Part shown: positions 26,601 to 35,621 of the stretch, piece after piece
Layout: the number at the start of each line of letters is the position of its first letter
Numbering within the stretch: position 1 is the first letter of the stretch
Source: Clostridia bacterium
GTDB taxonomy: Bacteria; Bacillota; Clostridia; Oscillospirales; Acutalibacteraceae
DNA: 57,462 nucleotides
Reading direction: 5' to 3'
NCBI GenBank assembly: GCA_017465465.1
Contig: JAFTWE010000045.1
Location: forward strand, 1-57,462
Notes under the pieces: model-generated
What the model was told of the DNA's origin: nothing
The model's database searches: none
The model's input: only the letters and a program-made list of their open reading frames with translations
Position numbers and translations under genes: made by a program

Positions 26601-29600
26601 ATGAAACTTACCAAAAAGCTTCTTAGCATTGCTCTTGTAATCGTAATGGTACTTACTATGGGCACAATTGCTTTTGCTAGAGAAGCATCTGAAGTTCTTG
26701 ATGGAACTGAAACCATTACTTGGTCTCTTAAGGCTCAGGTTATGGAAGGTACTGGTGTTTCTGAATCAACAGCACTTGATACAGAAAGCTCAACTACCAA
26801 TAATAGTTCTGTTGCTTCATCAAAAGTTAAGGCTCAGAGAGCTGACGTGTCAACTTATAAGGACACAGTAGCTGACCTCGAGTACTATGAAGCAGGTAAC
26901 ACAACCCCAATCGAAGTTAACCCTGGTGACATGATTTGGATTACAACACATGTTGCAACATCTGAATCTTGCTATCCTACAACACTTACTCAGGACTGGT
27001 ATTATGATTCAACTTTCTTCCAGTGTGTTGCTATGTCAGCTGCTCAGATGACATATACATACGAAGATAGTGAATTGATGGCTCGTGCTGATTTTGGTAT
27101 CACAGGTGGTTCTTGGACTCGTTTGACTATCAATAACAGAACCAACTATATGAACGCAGCAACTGGCTTGACAGACGCTCAGAGAGAATCATATCATCTT
27201 TATCACCTTGTTACAATGATGGATCCCGACATCATGAACGATGAATACGGCGGAGAAACAGTTCCTGTTGACGAAGATGTATATGCAGTTCCTATTTATG
27301 TTAGCGAAAACGCTCAGCCCGGTCAGGTTGGTACAATTTGTATGGCAGAATCTTCAATTCTTCTTTGCGAAGATAGTGAAGGTGACTACCTTGAAACTTG
27401 CTACACAATCCCTGCATCAGGTCATATCGTAGAAAATCAGGTTCTTACATTCAAAGTTGCCGGTGGTGACGCAGCAGAGCTTGATTACACAGCTATCAAC
27501 GCTCAGATTGCTGACTATGAAGGCCGTGACGCTGATGCTTATACAACAGAAACATGGGCAGCAGCTACAACAGCTTACAACGCTGCAGTAACAGCTAAGG
27601 AATCAGCTACAGAGCAGACAGCTCTTGATGAAGCAGCAGAAGCTCTTAAAACAGCTCTTGCAGACCTTGAAGAGAAAGTAGTTCTTGATTACACAAACAT
27701 CAACAACGCTATCGCTTCAGTTCCTGCTGACCTTTCAGCATATACAACATCAACTGCAAACGCAGCTTCAACTGCTCTTGCAGCAGCAGAGTCAGTTAAG
27801 GCTTCTGCTACAACACAGGCAGAGCTTGACAACGCAACTACAGCTCTTAACGAAGCAGTAGCAGCTCTTGCTCAGAAGGCTAACTTCACAAACCTTAACT
27901 CAGCTCTTGACGAAGCAACAGCTATCGTTGACGCTGGTTACACAGCAGATTCTTGGTCAGCTCTCCAGACTGCTATCGCAACAGCTCAGTCATTCGACCA
28001 GGATGAAACAGCTATCACAGCTCAGGCTCAGGTTAACGCAGCTTACGATGCACTCGTAGAAGCTATCGACGGCCTTGAGAAGGAAGTAACTCTTAACTAT
28101 GCTAAGTGGAATGCAGCAGTAGCTAACATTCCTGCAGACCTTTCAGGTTACACACCTGCTTCTGTTTCAGCTTATGAAACAGCTAAAGCAGCAGCAGAAT
28201 CAGCTTATAATTCAGCAGTAGCAGCTAAAGACCAGACAGCTCTTGACGCAGCAGCAGATGCTCTTCAGGCAGCTATCGACTCTCTTGTAGCAGTTGCTGA
28301 TAAGGCAGCTCTCAAAGCAGCTATCGCAGATGTTCCCGAACTTGCAGCTGATATGTACTCAAACTGGGATGCATATGCAACAGCTCTTGCAACAGCTAAC
28401 GATGTTGATGCAGACGCTAATGCAACTCAGGATGCAGTTGACGCAGCTAAAGATGCTCTTGTAGCAGCTAAGGCAGCTCTTACAGTTGCTCCCGCTGATT
28501 ACTCAGCAGTAGTAGCAGCTAAGGAATCAGTTCCTGCTGACCTTTCAGGTTATACAGCAGATTCAGCTAAGGCTGTTACAGATGCAGTTGCAGCAGTAGT
28601 TGAAGGCAAGCTTAAGACAGAACAGGCTGATGTTGACGCAATGGCTAAGGCTATTGAAGATGCAGTAGCAGCTCTTGAAGCTCTTGCTAACTACGATGCA
28701 GTTGAAACAGCTAAGAACTCAGTTCCTGCTGACCTTTCAATCTACACAGACGATTCAGTTAAGGCAGTTAACGATGCTGTTGCAGCAGTAGTTTACGGTC
28801 TTGGCGAAACACAGCAGACTGTAGTTGACGGTTATGCAGCAGCTATCAACACAGCAGTTACCGGCCTTGTTGAGAAAGACGCTGACTACACAGCAGTTAA
28901 CACAGCTCTTGATAAGGTTGAGGCTCTCAACAGAGCTCTCTACACAACAGCTTCACTTGAAGATATTGACTATGCAGTAGCTCAGGTTGTTGAAGGCAAG
29001 AAGATTTCTGCTCAGGCAGAAGTTGACGCTATGGCTGAAGCTATCGAAACAGCTCTTGCAGCTCTTCAGCTTAAACCAACAGAAGGCTATGTTCAGGAGA
29101 CAACATCTACTGACACACCTTATGCTGCTAACACCTTCACAATTAAGGTAACAGGCAGACCTAATAAGGTTCGTTTTGTTGATGTAAATAACACAGCTCT
29201 TACAGTTACATTCTCAAGAGAAGCAGCAAGAGCAGCTGGTTCAATCGTTAGCTACAATGCAGCTGGCGAAGTAGTAAACGACCTTTCAAGAGAAATCGCT
29301 TACGAAATTTGGACTGTTTCAACTACAATGTCTGCTGGCACTTACTATGTAAATGCTAAGGACAACGATGGTTGGGAAGCTCTTGAACTTTCTTACATCT
29401 ATGAGTACAAGTATTCAACAGACGATAAGGCTGTTGAGTCAATCGTAGCAGGTGTTGAATCAGCAAATGTTTACGATTTCGTTCCTGTTACCGTTGTTAC
29501 AGGCGCTGACGTACTTAAGGTTCAGGTTGTTGTTAACGGTGTTGCAATTGCAACATATAACAATGGCGTAGTTGGCGAAGACGGCAAAGTAACATTTGAA

Positions 29601-29717
29601 GTTCAGGCTAAACTCTATGCTGTTGGCGAAAACACAATCTCTGTTAACGTTAAGACAGCAGACGGTTGGGAAGCAGCAGATGCATCAGTAGTAGTTACAG
29701 GTGTAGTTGCTGAATAA
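26601..29717 (+). CDS. Large secreted Ala-rich protein with cohesin-like N-domain and tandem FIVAR repeats
   Basis: The 1038-residue protein has a signal peptide (about 1-26). A beta-rich domain (about 90-290; IEVNPGDMIWITTHVATSES, TLTQDWYYDSTFFQC) resembles the cohesin-like module of its neighbour. About eight FIVAR-type three-helix repeats (about 295-830) follow, several opening with VPADLSxYT-type motifs and with very high alanine content. Two beta domains end the protein (about 840-1038; TIKVTGRPNKVRFVDVN). No dockerin, sortase motif or membrane anchor is seen. FIVAR repeats often form rods and bind glycans or surfaces, so a structural surface role is plausible. The start has AGGAGGAAG. 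Codon bias is extreme. The transcript ends at the terminator at 29749-29780. Confidence 0.82.
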   Translation: MKLTKKLLSIALVIVMVLTMGTIAFAREASEVLDGTETITWSLKAQVMEGTGVSESTALDTESSTTNNSSVASSKVKAQRADVSTYKDTVADLEYYEAGNTTPIEVNPGDMIWITTHVATSESCYPTTLTQDWYYDSTFFQCVAMSAAQMTYTYEDSELMARADFGITGGSWTRLTINNRTNYMNAATGLTDAQRESYHLYHLVTMMDPDIMNDEYGGETVPVDEDVYAVPIYVSENAQPGQVGTICMAESSILLCEDSEGDYLETCYTIPASGHIVENQVLTFKVAGGDAAELDYTAINAQIADYEGRDADAYTTETWAAATTAYNAAVTAKESATEQTALDEAAEALKTALADLEEKVVLDYTNINNAIASVPADLSAYTTSTANAASTALAAAESVKASATTQAELDNATTALNEAVAALAQKANFTNLNSALDEATAIVDAGYTADSWSALQTAIATAQSFDQDETAITAQAQVNAAYDALVEAIDGLEKEVTLNYAKWNAAVANIPADLSGYTPASVSAYETAKAAAESAYNSAVAAKDQTALDAAADALQAAIDSLVAVADKAALKAAIADVPELAADMYSNWDAYATALATANDVDADANATQDAVDAAKDALVAAKAALTVAPADYSAVVAAKESVPADLSGYTADSAKAVTDAVAAVVEGKLKTEQADVDAMAKAIEDAVAALEALANYDAVETAKNSVPADLSIYTDDSVKAVNDAVAAVVYGLGETQQTVVDGYAAAINTAVTGLVEKDADYTAVNTALDKVEALNRALYTTASLEDIDYAVAQVVEGKKISAQAEVDAMAEAIETALAALQLKPTEGYVQETTSTDTPYAANTFTIKVTGRPNKVRFVDVNNTALTVTFSREAARAAGSIVSYNAAGEVVNDLSREIAYEIWTVSTTMSAGTYYVNAKDNDGWEALELSYIYEYKYSTDDKAVESIVAGVESANVYDFVPVTVVTGADVLKVQVVVNGVAIATYNNGVVGEDGKVTFEVQAKLYAVGENTISVNVKTADGWEAADASVVVTGVVAE
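27481..29085 (+). repeat. Tandem FIVAR-encoding repeats
   Basis: About eight units of roughly 60-75 codons each show related DNA. The stretch encoding PADLS plus a following YT motif recurs near 27720, 28130, 28530 and 28725 with nearly identical codons. Recombination between units could change rod length. Confidence 0.7.
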
Positions 29718-29748
29718 TCAGATTAACTGATTAAACTAATTTATCCGA

Positions 29749-29780
29749 GGGGTCACGGGTTATCCTGTGACCCCTTTTTT
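29749..29780 (+). terminator. Intrinsic terminator after the FIVAR protein
   Basis: An 11-bp stem with one wobble (29749-29759 with 29764-29774) followed by six T. The next gene's ribosome binding site begins within 10 bases, so only read-through transcripts carry that gene. Confidence 0.88.
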
Positions 29781-29798
29781 CAAAAAGGAGGTTGAGCT

Positions 29799-30635
29799 AT
29801 GAAGCGTATAATTGTTGCTACTCTCGCGATTGTTCTGGCGGTTTTGCCGATAATCGTAACAGCTCAACCGCGTTATGAGGCAAATTTTTCTTTTAAAGTT
29901 TCCGTAAACGGCAAAGAAGTTTCCACTGAAAACGAACACATCTATGTTTATAATTCTGATGTTTTGGATGTATCATTAAATCTCAAAACCAATGACGATT
30001 ATTACGCAGGTCCGCTCTGCACAGAAATATTTTTTTCGGAAGATTACTTAACAAATAACACTTTTACTTGGAATACAAACGGCAGATTTTATAAATGCTG
30101 TAAAACATATAGCAACTACCTGTTGCAAAAAAATAATGGCGCATACTTTAAGGTTGATATGATACCTACATCTGCAGATTGCAGTCAAGCGCCGAATTCT
30201 CTTAACGAGTCACTTTTAACTATGCAATTTACCGCAAAGGGTAAGCGTGACGATATTGCTCAGATTAACCTTGATAAAAACAGTGTCAGAAATGCTGACA
30301 ATCCCTTTGGCGCAATGTACCTTGCTTGCTACACCGACAATGGCAACCTGAACGGAGAAAGATACGATTTTGGCGATGAAATAATTTTGGATCTTTCAAA
30401 AGCAAAGGTTAAATTCAAAATAACCGATGCAGGTGATGTGAATCAGGACGGTCGGATTTCGTCGTCTGATGCCTTGAAAATAGTTCAGTTTTCTGCAGGC
30501 ATTTCATCACCTGACCAGCAGCAAAAAATAATTGCCGATGTTAACTCAAACGGCAAAATAAATTCCTCTGACGGCCTCGCGGCTATGCAGATAGCAACGG
30601 GTATGAGGACTATCAATGATATTATTAACGGATAA
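29799..30635 (+). CDS. Secreted protein with cohesin-like beta domain and C-terminal dockerin
   Basis: The 278-residue protein has a signal peptide (about 1-22). A beta domain (about 24-200) reads like a diverged cohesin-like sandwich (VLDVSLNLKTNDDYYAGPLC; LLTMQFTAKGKRDDIAQINL). A type I dockerin follows (about 208-275) with DVNQDGRISSSDALKIVQFS and DVNSNGKINSSDGLAAMQ. Its codon use is ordinary, unlike the three genes upstream, and it sits behind a strong terminator, so it is probably made at much lower levels. AAGGAGG precedes the ATG. The GH89 gene starts 18 bases after its stop codon and is probably co-transcribed. Confidence 0.82.
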   Translation: MKRIIVATLAIVLAVLPIIVTAQPRYEANFSFKVSVNGKEVSTENEHIYVYNSDVLDVSLNLKTNDDYYAGPLCTEIFFSEDYLTNNTFTWNTNGRFYKCCKTYSNYLLQKNNGAYFKVDMIPTSADCSQAPNSLNESLLTMQFTAKGKRDDIAQINLDKNSVRNADNPFGAMYLACYTDNGNLNGERYDFGDEIILDLSKAKVKFKITDAGDVNQDGRISSSDALKIVQFSAGISSPDQQQKIIADVNSNGKINSSDGLAAMQIATGMRTINDIING

Positions 30636-30653
30636 TGGAAGTGCAAACCTTTT

Positions 30654-32753
30654 ATGACAGATTTAGTTTTTAGAAATACACCTAAAATTGCAGAGCTGTT
30701 CATTTTTGAAGATTGTAACAGTGTAAACGGTTGCGATACTTATGAAATCTATTCAAGAGAGAAGAACATTGTAATTGCCGGCAACAGTAAAATTGCTAAG
30801 GCAATGGGATATTACAGATACCTTAAGGAATATTGCAATGTTCTGATTACAAGCGGAGAATATGATATTTCTTACATCAAATCCGCACCTCTGCCTGAGC
30901 AGAAAATCACTTATTCTGTGCCGCAAAAGTTAAGACTTGCATTCACTTATGAGCGTTATGCCGCAGAGGTTGACGGTTGGGGCTTTGACCGATGGAAAAA
31001 AGAGCTTGATTTTCTTGCAATGCACGGTGTAAATGCTCCGCTGATTTTAACAGGCTCTGACGGTGTTTTGTATAAAATGCTTATGGATTTCCGCTTTAAA
31101 AAGGAAGCGGCTCTTGAATTTATAGCAGGCTCGCATTATTTCTATCATCAGCTTAAAGGCAATCTTTTTGGCTTTTTGCCGATATACAGTGTTGACTATT
31201 TTGATAAAAAAATTGAAGTTGGTCGAAGAGCTACTGAGAGAGCCAAAGAGCTTGGTATGTCACCGATTCATCAGGGCTTTATGGCGGCTGTTCCGTTTTC
31301 TTTCAGAAGAAATTATACAAAAACCGACTTAATTAAACGCAAGGTCTGGAATCAGTTCCCCCCTGCAATGACAATCGAGCCTACCGACAGCGTTCATATA
31401 GATGTTTTTCAAAAGACCTACCTTCAAAAGCAGAGGGAGCTTTTAGGTGAGGTTCACAATTACCTTTTTGACCCATTGGTTGATGTAGATTTTAAAGGCT
31501 ACAACTCATTTATAGAAAAAAGCATTTCAATGTATATTAACCTTATCAAGGGTTTTGACCCTGAGGCGGTATGGTTTGTTCATTCCAATGCTTTTCATTC
31601 ATATCCCGAGCGTATTAACGGTATGGTTATTATTGATGAAACAGGAGAAGGCGCCGCCTCTTCAAATGGCTTTAACGGTAATGATTTTGTTGTTGGATAT
31701 AAAGGCAACCTCAACGGCAGAACGGTTATCTGCGGAAATATGCAGGCCTTAAGTGAAAATCCGTATCTTAACATAAAAGAAAAATATAATAACGCTGTGG
31801 GAACAGGCTTGTTCTTTGACAGCGACAGTTGCAACCCGTTGTTTTACAACCTTTCGGCAGAGATGCTTACAAAAGACAAGCCTGTTGATTTAAACGAGTA
31901 TTTCGCCGCATATTCAAAATGCCGATACGGAACAGATGCTTTTGCCGAATTTTTGTCTAAGTTTCAGAAGCTTTGTTATAATGAAAACAGCGTTCTCAAT
32001 CTTGCTTCGGCTGTTTGCGCAAGACCATGCACAGAGCTTGAGCACACCGCTCCTTTTGACACCTTTGAGTTACCTTACAGCAACAAAGAATTGCTCAGCT
32101 TGCTTAAATCTGCAGTAAATTCAGGCGCAAAGATGAACGACCTTTTCAGAAAAGATATTCAGGATGTAATGCGTCAGGTGTTGAGCAATGTGCTTTATCC
32201 TATTTACCGTCAGGCTGTTGCTTGCTTTAAAAATAAAGCAGTTGAGCCTTTTGAAAAGACTACCAACGCTTTTGTTGAAATAATGACTGACATTGACCGA
32301 CTGCTCAAAACCGTTCCTGAAACAAATATGTATACTCACATTCAGTCTGCAAGGCAGTTGGGTGACACAAAAGAAGTCAATCAGAACCTTGAGGTTAACT
32401 TTATGATGTATCATACAACCTTCGGTCCGATTAAAAACTCTGTTATTTATGACACAAACTGGCGTGAGTGGGGCGGAATGGTTAAGGATTTATACCTGAA
32501 GAGATGGTATGTTTTCTTCAGAATGATGGCATCTTATTTTGATAAGCCAAAGAAATTTAAAGATATGTCGAAGCGCAGACCTTACGACCGAAATGAATTT
32601 TCAGGCACACTTCTTACTCAGCGCTTTGAATATACTGAAAACGAATGGATTAAGGATTATATTCCGAGACCGAGCGGAATCGGAGAAGAAGATGTTATTG
32701 AGGTAATAAATGAGCTTATTGAAAAATATGAGCCTATTATCAATGAATTTTAA
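30654..32753 (+). CDS. GH89 alpha-N-acetylglucosaminidase (NAGLU family), no signal peptide
   Basis: The 699-residue protein matches the three-part NAGLU layout. A small N-terminal alpha/beta domain (about 1-85) precedes a TIM barrel beginning LRLAFTYERYAAEVDGWGFD and continuing RWKKELDFLAMHGVNAPLIL (about 95-135), then an all-helical C-terminal domain with RWYVFFRMMASYFD near the end. GH89 enzymes release terminal alpha-linked GlcNAc, found in heparan sulfate and in gastric/duodenal mucin O-glycans. No signal peptide or dockerin is seen, so it would act in the cytoplasm although it is coupled to a secreted dockerin protein. The ribosome binding site (GGAAG) is about 13 bases away and weak. 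It ends at a strong terminator. Confidence 0.85.
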   Translation: MTDLVFRNTPKIAELFIFEDCNSVNGCDTYEIYSREKNIVIAGNSKIAKAMGYYRYLKEYCNVLITSGEYDISYIKSAPLPEQKITYSVPQKLRLAFTYERYAAEVDGWGFDRWKKELDFLAMHGVNAPLILTGSDGVLYKMLMDFRFKKEAALEFIAGSHYFYHQLKGNLFGFLPIYSVDYFDKKIEVGRRATERAKELGMSPIHQGFMAAVPFSFRRNYTKTDLIKRKVWNQFPPAMTIEPTDSVHIDVFQKTYLQKQRELLGEVHNYLFDPLVDVDFKGYNSFIEKSISMYINLIKGFDPEAVWFVHSNAFHSYPERINGMVIIDETGEGAASSNGFNGNDFVVGYKGNLNGRTVICGNMQALSENPYLNIKEKYNNAVGTGLFFDSDSCNPLFYNLSAEMLTKDKPVDLNEYFAAYSKCRYGTDAFAEFLSKFQKLCYNENSVLNLASAVCARPCTELEHTAPFDTFELPYSNKELLSLLKSAVNSGAKMNDLFRKDIQDVMRQVLSNVLYPIYRQAVACFKNKAVEPFEKTTNAFVEIMTDIDRLLKTVPETNMYTHIQSARQLGDTKEVNQNLEVNFMMYHTTFGPIKNSVIYDTNWREWGGMVKDLYLKRWYVFFRMMASYFDKPKKFKDMSKRRPYDRNEFSGTLLTQRFEYTENEWIKDYIPRPSGIGEEDVIEVINELIEKYEPIINEF

Positions 32754-32757
32754 TGAG

Positions 32758-32791
32758 CAAGCTGTACCGCTGGGGCGGTACAGCTTGTTTT
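32758..32791 (+). terminator. Intrinsic terminator after GH89
   Basis: A 13-bp stem (32758-32770 with 32775-32787) followed by TTTT. It overlaps the stop of the convergent germination gene by a few bases. Confidence 0.85.
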
Positions 32792-34217
32792 AGTTATTTT
32801 TGGTGTTTATCGGGAGCCTGAAAAACAGACTGAGCAAGGCTTTGCCCTTAAACGGAATAAGGGGATAAAGGTAGCTTTTGCCTGAAATTGTGCTTGTGAA
32901 TGAAATCATCAGAATTGTTAAAATCAGCGCAACGCAGAAACCGACGATGTTAAACAAAGAAGTCATTACCAAAATGAATACTCGTGACAGCTTAAAGGCA
33001 TACCCGAGCTCAATGCTGGGCTGAGCAAAGTTTGCAATCGCAACAAAAGCCATAAACAAAACTACTTCTGACGAAAAGAGCTGTGCAGAAACTGCAAGCT
33101 CACCCAATACCAAGGCCCCTATGATGCTCAATGAATTGCTCAGAGAATTAGGTGTGTTGAGTGAAGCTAACTTAAGAGCATCCACAACAAGCTCAATTAT
33201 CATCAGCTGAAGAAAAACAGGAATGGAATACGGCTCTTCAATCTGAATAAAGCTAAGCCATTCGGGTATTAGTTGAGGATTTTGTATGAGCAAAAACCAT
33301 ACAGGCGTCAGCAACAGAGCAAGGCCAAAAATAATCGCCCTCACAATTCTCAGATATGACCCGACAATAGGCGGGAAGTAAAAATCGTTTGTATCCTGTA
33401 AAAATTCAAAAAAGCTGGTTGGTACAATCATTGCCGCAGGCGAGCCGTCAACGAGAACAATTATATCCCCCTCATAAATGCAGGCCGCGGCGGCATCAGG
33501 TCGTTCTGTATACCGCACCTTGGGAAAAGGGTTAAAGTATTGCTTTTTTACAAGGCACTCTGCAAGGCTTTCCTGGCTCATTGACAGAGCATTGACTTTA
33601 ATTTCACTCAGATTTTTTTGAAGCCGTTTTAACAGCTTTTTGTCAACCTTGTTTTCAAGGTAGCTGAGAACTATGTCGGTTTTTGAACGCTCGCCAACCT
33701 GATGAATTTCCATTGTTAAATCCCTGTCACGAATTTTCCTGCGGATGAGAGCTGTGTTAAAAATAATGGTTTCTACAAAACCCTCACGACCGCCTCTCAA
33801 AACGCGGTCATTGTCAGGCTCTTCAACGCTTCTTACCGGATAAGTTCTTGCATCAATCAGAATACCGCCCTTATATCCGTCAACAATCAGACCGATTGCA
33901 CCGGCATAAATAAAGGTGGAAAAGGTTTCAACCTCACTGTGAACATCAACCTCAATGTAAGGTAAAAATTTATTTGCAAACTCACGGGTGGTTTTAAAAT
34001 TTTCTAAATCCTCATCCCTGATGCGCATAATAAATTCCATAACCTTTTCGAGTATTTCATCTTTGGCAAAGCCGTCGATAAAATACATTTTAGCAGGTCG
34101 TGAGGCGATGTTTATTTCTCTTGCCACCAAATCAAAGTTATCGTGAACTCTGAGATAATTATCAAGAAAGCTGACATTGTCGTTATAAGTATCTTTAAAA
34201 GGAATTTTTTTGTTCAT
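32790..34217 (-). CDS. GerA-family spore germination receptor A subunit
   Basis: The 475-residue length is normal for GerAA/GerXA proteins, the A subunits of nutrient germinant receptors in the inner spore membrane. The N-terminal soluble half has the family's GFAKDEILEKVMEFI, ILIDARTYPVRSVEEPDNDR and RGGREGFVETIIFNTALIRR (about 125-175). The C-terminal half has five or so membrane segments (from about 290). The start is ATG 34217 with AAAGGG 8 bases upstream; a TTG 18 bases earlier in frame is less likely. No B or C subunit gene is adjacent, which is unusual because these are normally in A-B-C operons. Confidence 0.9.
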   Translation of the reverse strand: MNKKIPFKDTYNDNVSFLDNYLRVHDNFDLVAREINIASRPAKMYFIDGFAKDEILEKVMEFIMRIRDEDLENFKTTREFANKFLPYIEVDVHSEVETFSTFIYAGAIGLIVDGYKGGILIDARTYPVRSVEEPDNDRVLRGGREGFVETIIFNTALIRRKIRDRDLTMEIHQVGERSKTDIVLSYLENKVDKKLLKRLQKNLSEIKVNALSMSQESLAECLVKKQYFNPFPKVRYTERPDAAAACIYEGDIIVLVDGSPAAMIVPTSFFEFLQDTNDFYFPPIVGSYLRIVRAIIFGLALLLTPVWFLLIQNPQLIPEWLSFIQIEEPYSIPVFLQLMIIELVVDALKLASLNTPNSLSNSLSIIGALVLGELAVSAQLFSSEVVLFMAFVAIANFAQPSIELGYAFKLSRVFILVMTSLFNIVGFCVALILTILMISFTSTISGKSYLYPLIPFKGKALLSLFFRLPINTKNN

Positions 34218-34277
34218 TGCACAGACCCTTTTCAAAATATTTATAACTATTGTCTGCTTTTTATGTCAGTTTATTCT

Positions 34278-35621
34278 TTATGAATATTCATTATACAAGT
34301 CTGCCATATAGAGCCAGGTCTGAGGTCCGACCTGACCTGTTTGCGGAAGACCTGCCTGAGCCTGAATTGCTCTTACGGCTTCTTCTGTTAAGCTGCCGTA
34401 AACTCCGTCTACTGCAACCGATGGAATCGACGGGTCATTTGCCGCAATTCTTTGAATAAACCTCTGCACCTGATACACCGCAGGGCCTGTTGCACCGTTG
34501 GTTACAAAATAGCCCGGGTAAATCAGAGAGGCGTAATCCTGATACTGGTCGGGAAGAGCCCTTAAAACGCCCTGATAAGCATTCTGAAGCATATTCCATG
34601 TATCTCTGCCTACAATGCCGTCAACCTTTAAACCGTATTGATTTTGGAAGGTAAGCACCGCATCGTAGGTCTGCTGACCGAATATTCCGTCAACATTAAC
34701 AGGGCTGAGCTTGGGGTTGAAAAATGCCAAAAAGTTGAGGTAATACTGAATGGTTTGAACAGGAATTCCTCGGTCGCCTCTGCGAACAACTGTTGAAAAT
34801 ATTCTGTCCGCTTCGCTGATTGAAATGCCCTCCGTGTAAAGCTCAGACAGCCCTTTCACACCGTTGTAAATATATTTGATTTTGTACCAAGTGTTTTTGC
34901 CCACAACTCCGTCCTGAGCAAGGTTGAACACTCGCTGGAATGTGCGCACGGCCTCTTCCGTCTGCCTGTCGAAGATACCGTTTGTGTTGCTGATTTTCGG
35001 AATGGCAGGGTAGTTTCTTCCGATTCTGTTTAGCTGGCGCTGAATTGTTCTCACATCTTCTCCTGCACTGCCAAGCCTGAGCGGAGCACCCGGGTATGAC
35101 GGAATGTTACCCTTAATCGGTGCATTAAATACAAGATTTATATCATCACCGTAGTAATTCTGCAAAATTTCATAAGGCAACAGCCCTCTGTTGGCAAGGG
35201 GAACGGTGCCCCACTGGGAAAGACCCTCACAGGTAACAGTTGTGCCGTTACAGTATTGGGTAAAATAAGGCTGAATTTGCCCCTGGCGGACAACATAATC
35301 GTTAAAAAGCTCGTCAACAATTCTGCTCACATTTTCAAAAATATCTCTTTCGTGGCGGTAAGCCTGGTCATATTGTGTGGAGCTTGTAATATCAAAATCG
35401 TAGCCCTGAGAGCGGTAAAATTCATTGAAAATTCTGTTAAGGGCAAAGGTGGTCTGAGCATAAACATTTGCCCTTATGGCGTTCTCGGGCCAGGTGGGGT
35501 AAATTTCACTTGAAGCAACATTTTTAATGTAATCAGGAAAGGGGACTGTTACATTCCTTGCGTTTGAGTTGGGCGGACCGAGATGAACGGTTATAAACTC
35601 AGGTACTATTGGCGTTGCCAT
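34278..35621 (-). CDS. SleC-like spore cortex protein with peptidoglycan-binding domains
   Basis: The 447-residue protein opens with a segment highly typical of clostridial cortex-lytic proteins (ITVHLGPPNSNARNVTVPFP, then DYIKNVASSEIYPTWPENAI). It continues with a SpoIID/LytB-like region (about 1-175; EGLSQWGTVPLANRG) and three PG_binding_1 domains (about 180-250, 280-350 and 365-440; for example VDGVYGSLTEEAVRAIQAQA). It probably acts on or anchors to spore cortex peptidoglycan. No signal peptide is visible, as is common for forespore or mother-cell proteins. GGGGG precedes the ATG. Its start overlaps the upstream gene by 23 bases, so the two are translationally coupled. Confidence 0.85.
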   Translation of the reverse strand: MATPIVPEFITVHLGPPNSNARNVTVPFPDYIKNVASSEIYPTWPENAIRANVYAQTTFALNRIFNEFYRSQGYDFDITSSTQYDQAYRHERDIFENVSRIVDELFNDYVVRQGQIQPYFTQYCNGTTVTCEGLSQWGTVPLANRGLLPYEILQNYYGDDINLVFNAPIKGNIPSYPGAPLRLGSAGEDVRTIQRQLNRIGRNYPAIPKISNTNGIFDRQTEEAVRTFQRVFNLAQDGVVGKNTWYKIKYIYNGVKGLSELYTEGISISEADRIFSTVVRRGDRGIPVQTIQYYLNFLAFFNPKLSPVNVDGIFGQQTYDAVLTFQNQYGLKVDGIVGRDTWNMLQNAYQGVLRALPDQYQDYASLIYPGYFVTNGATGPAVYQVQRFIQRIAANDPSIPSVAVDGVYGSLTEEAVRAIQAQAGLPQTGQVGPQTWLYMADLYNEYS

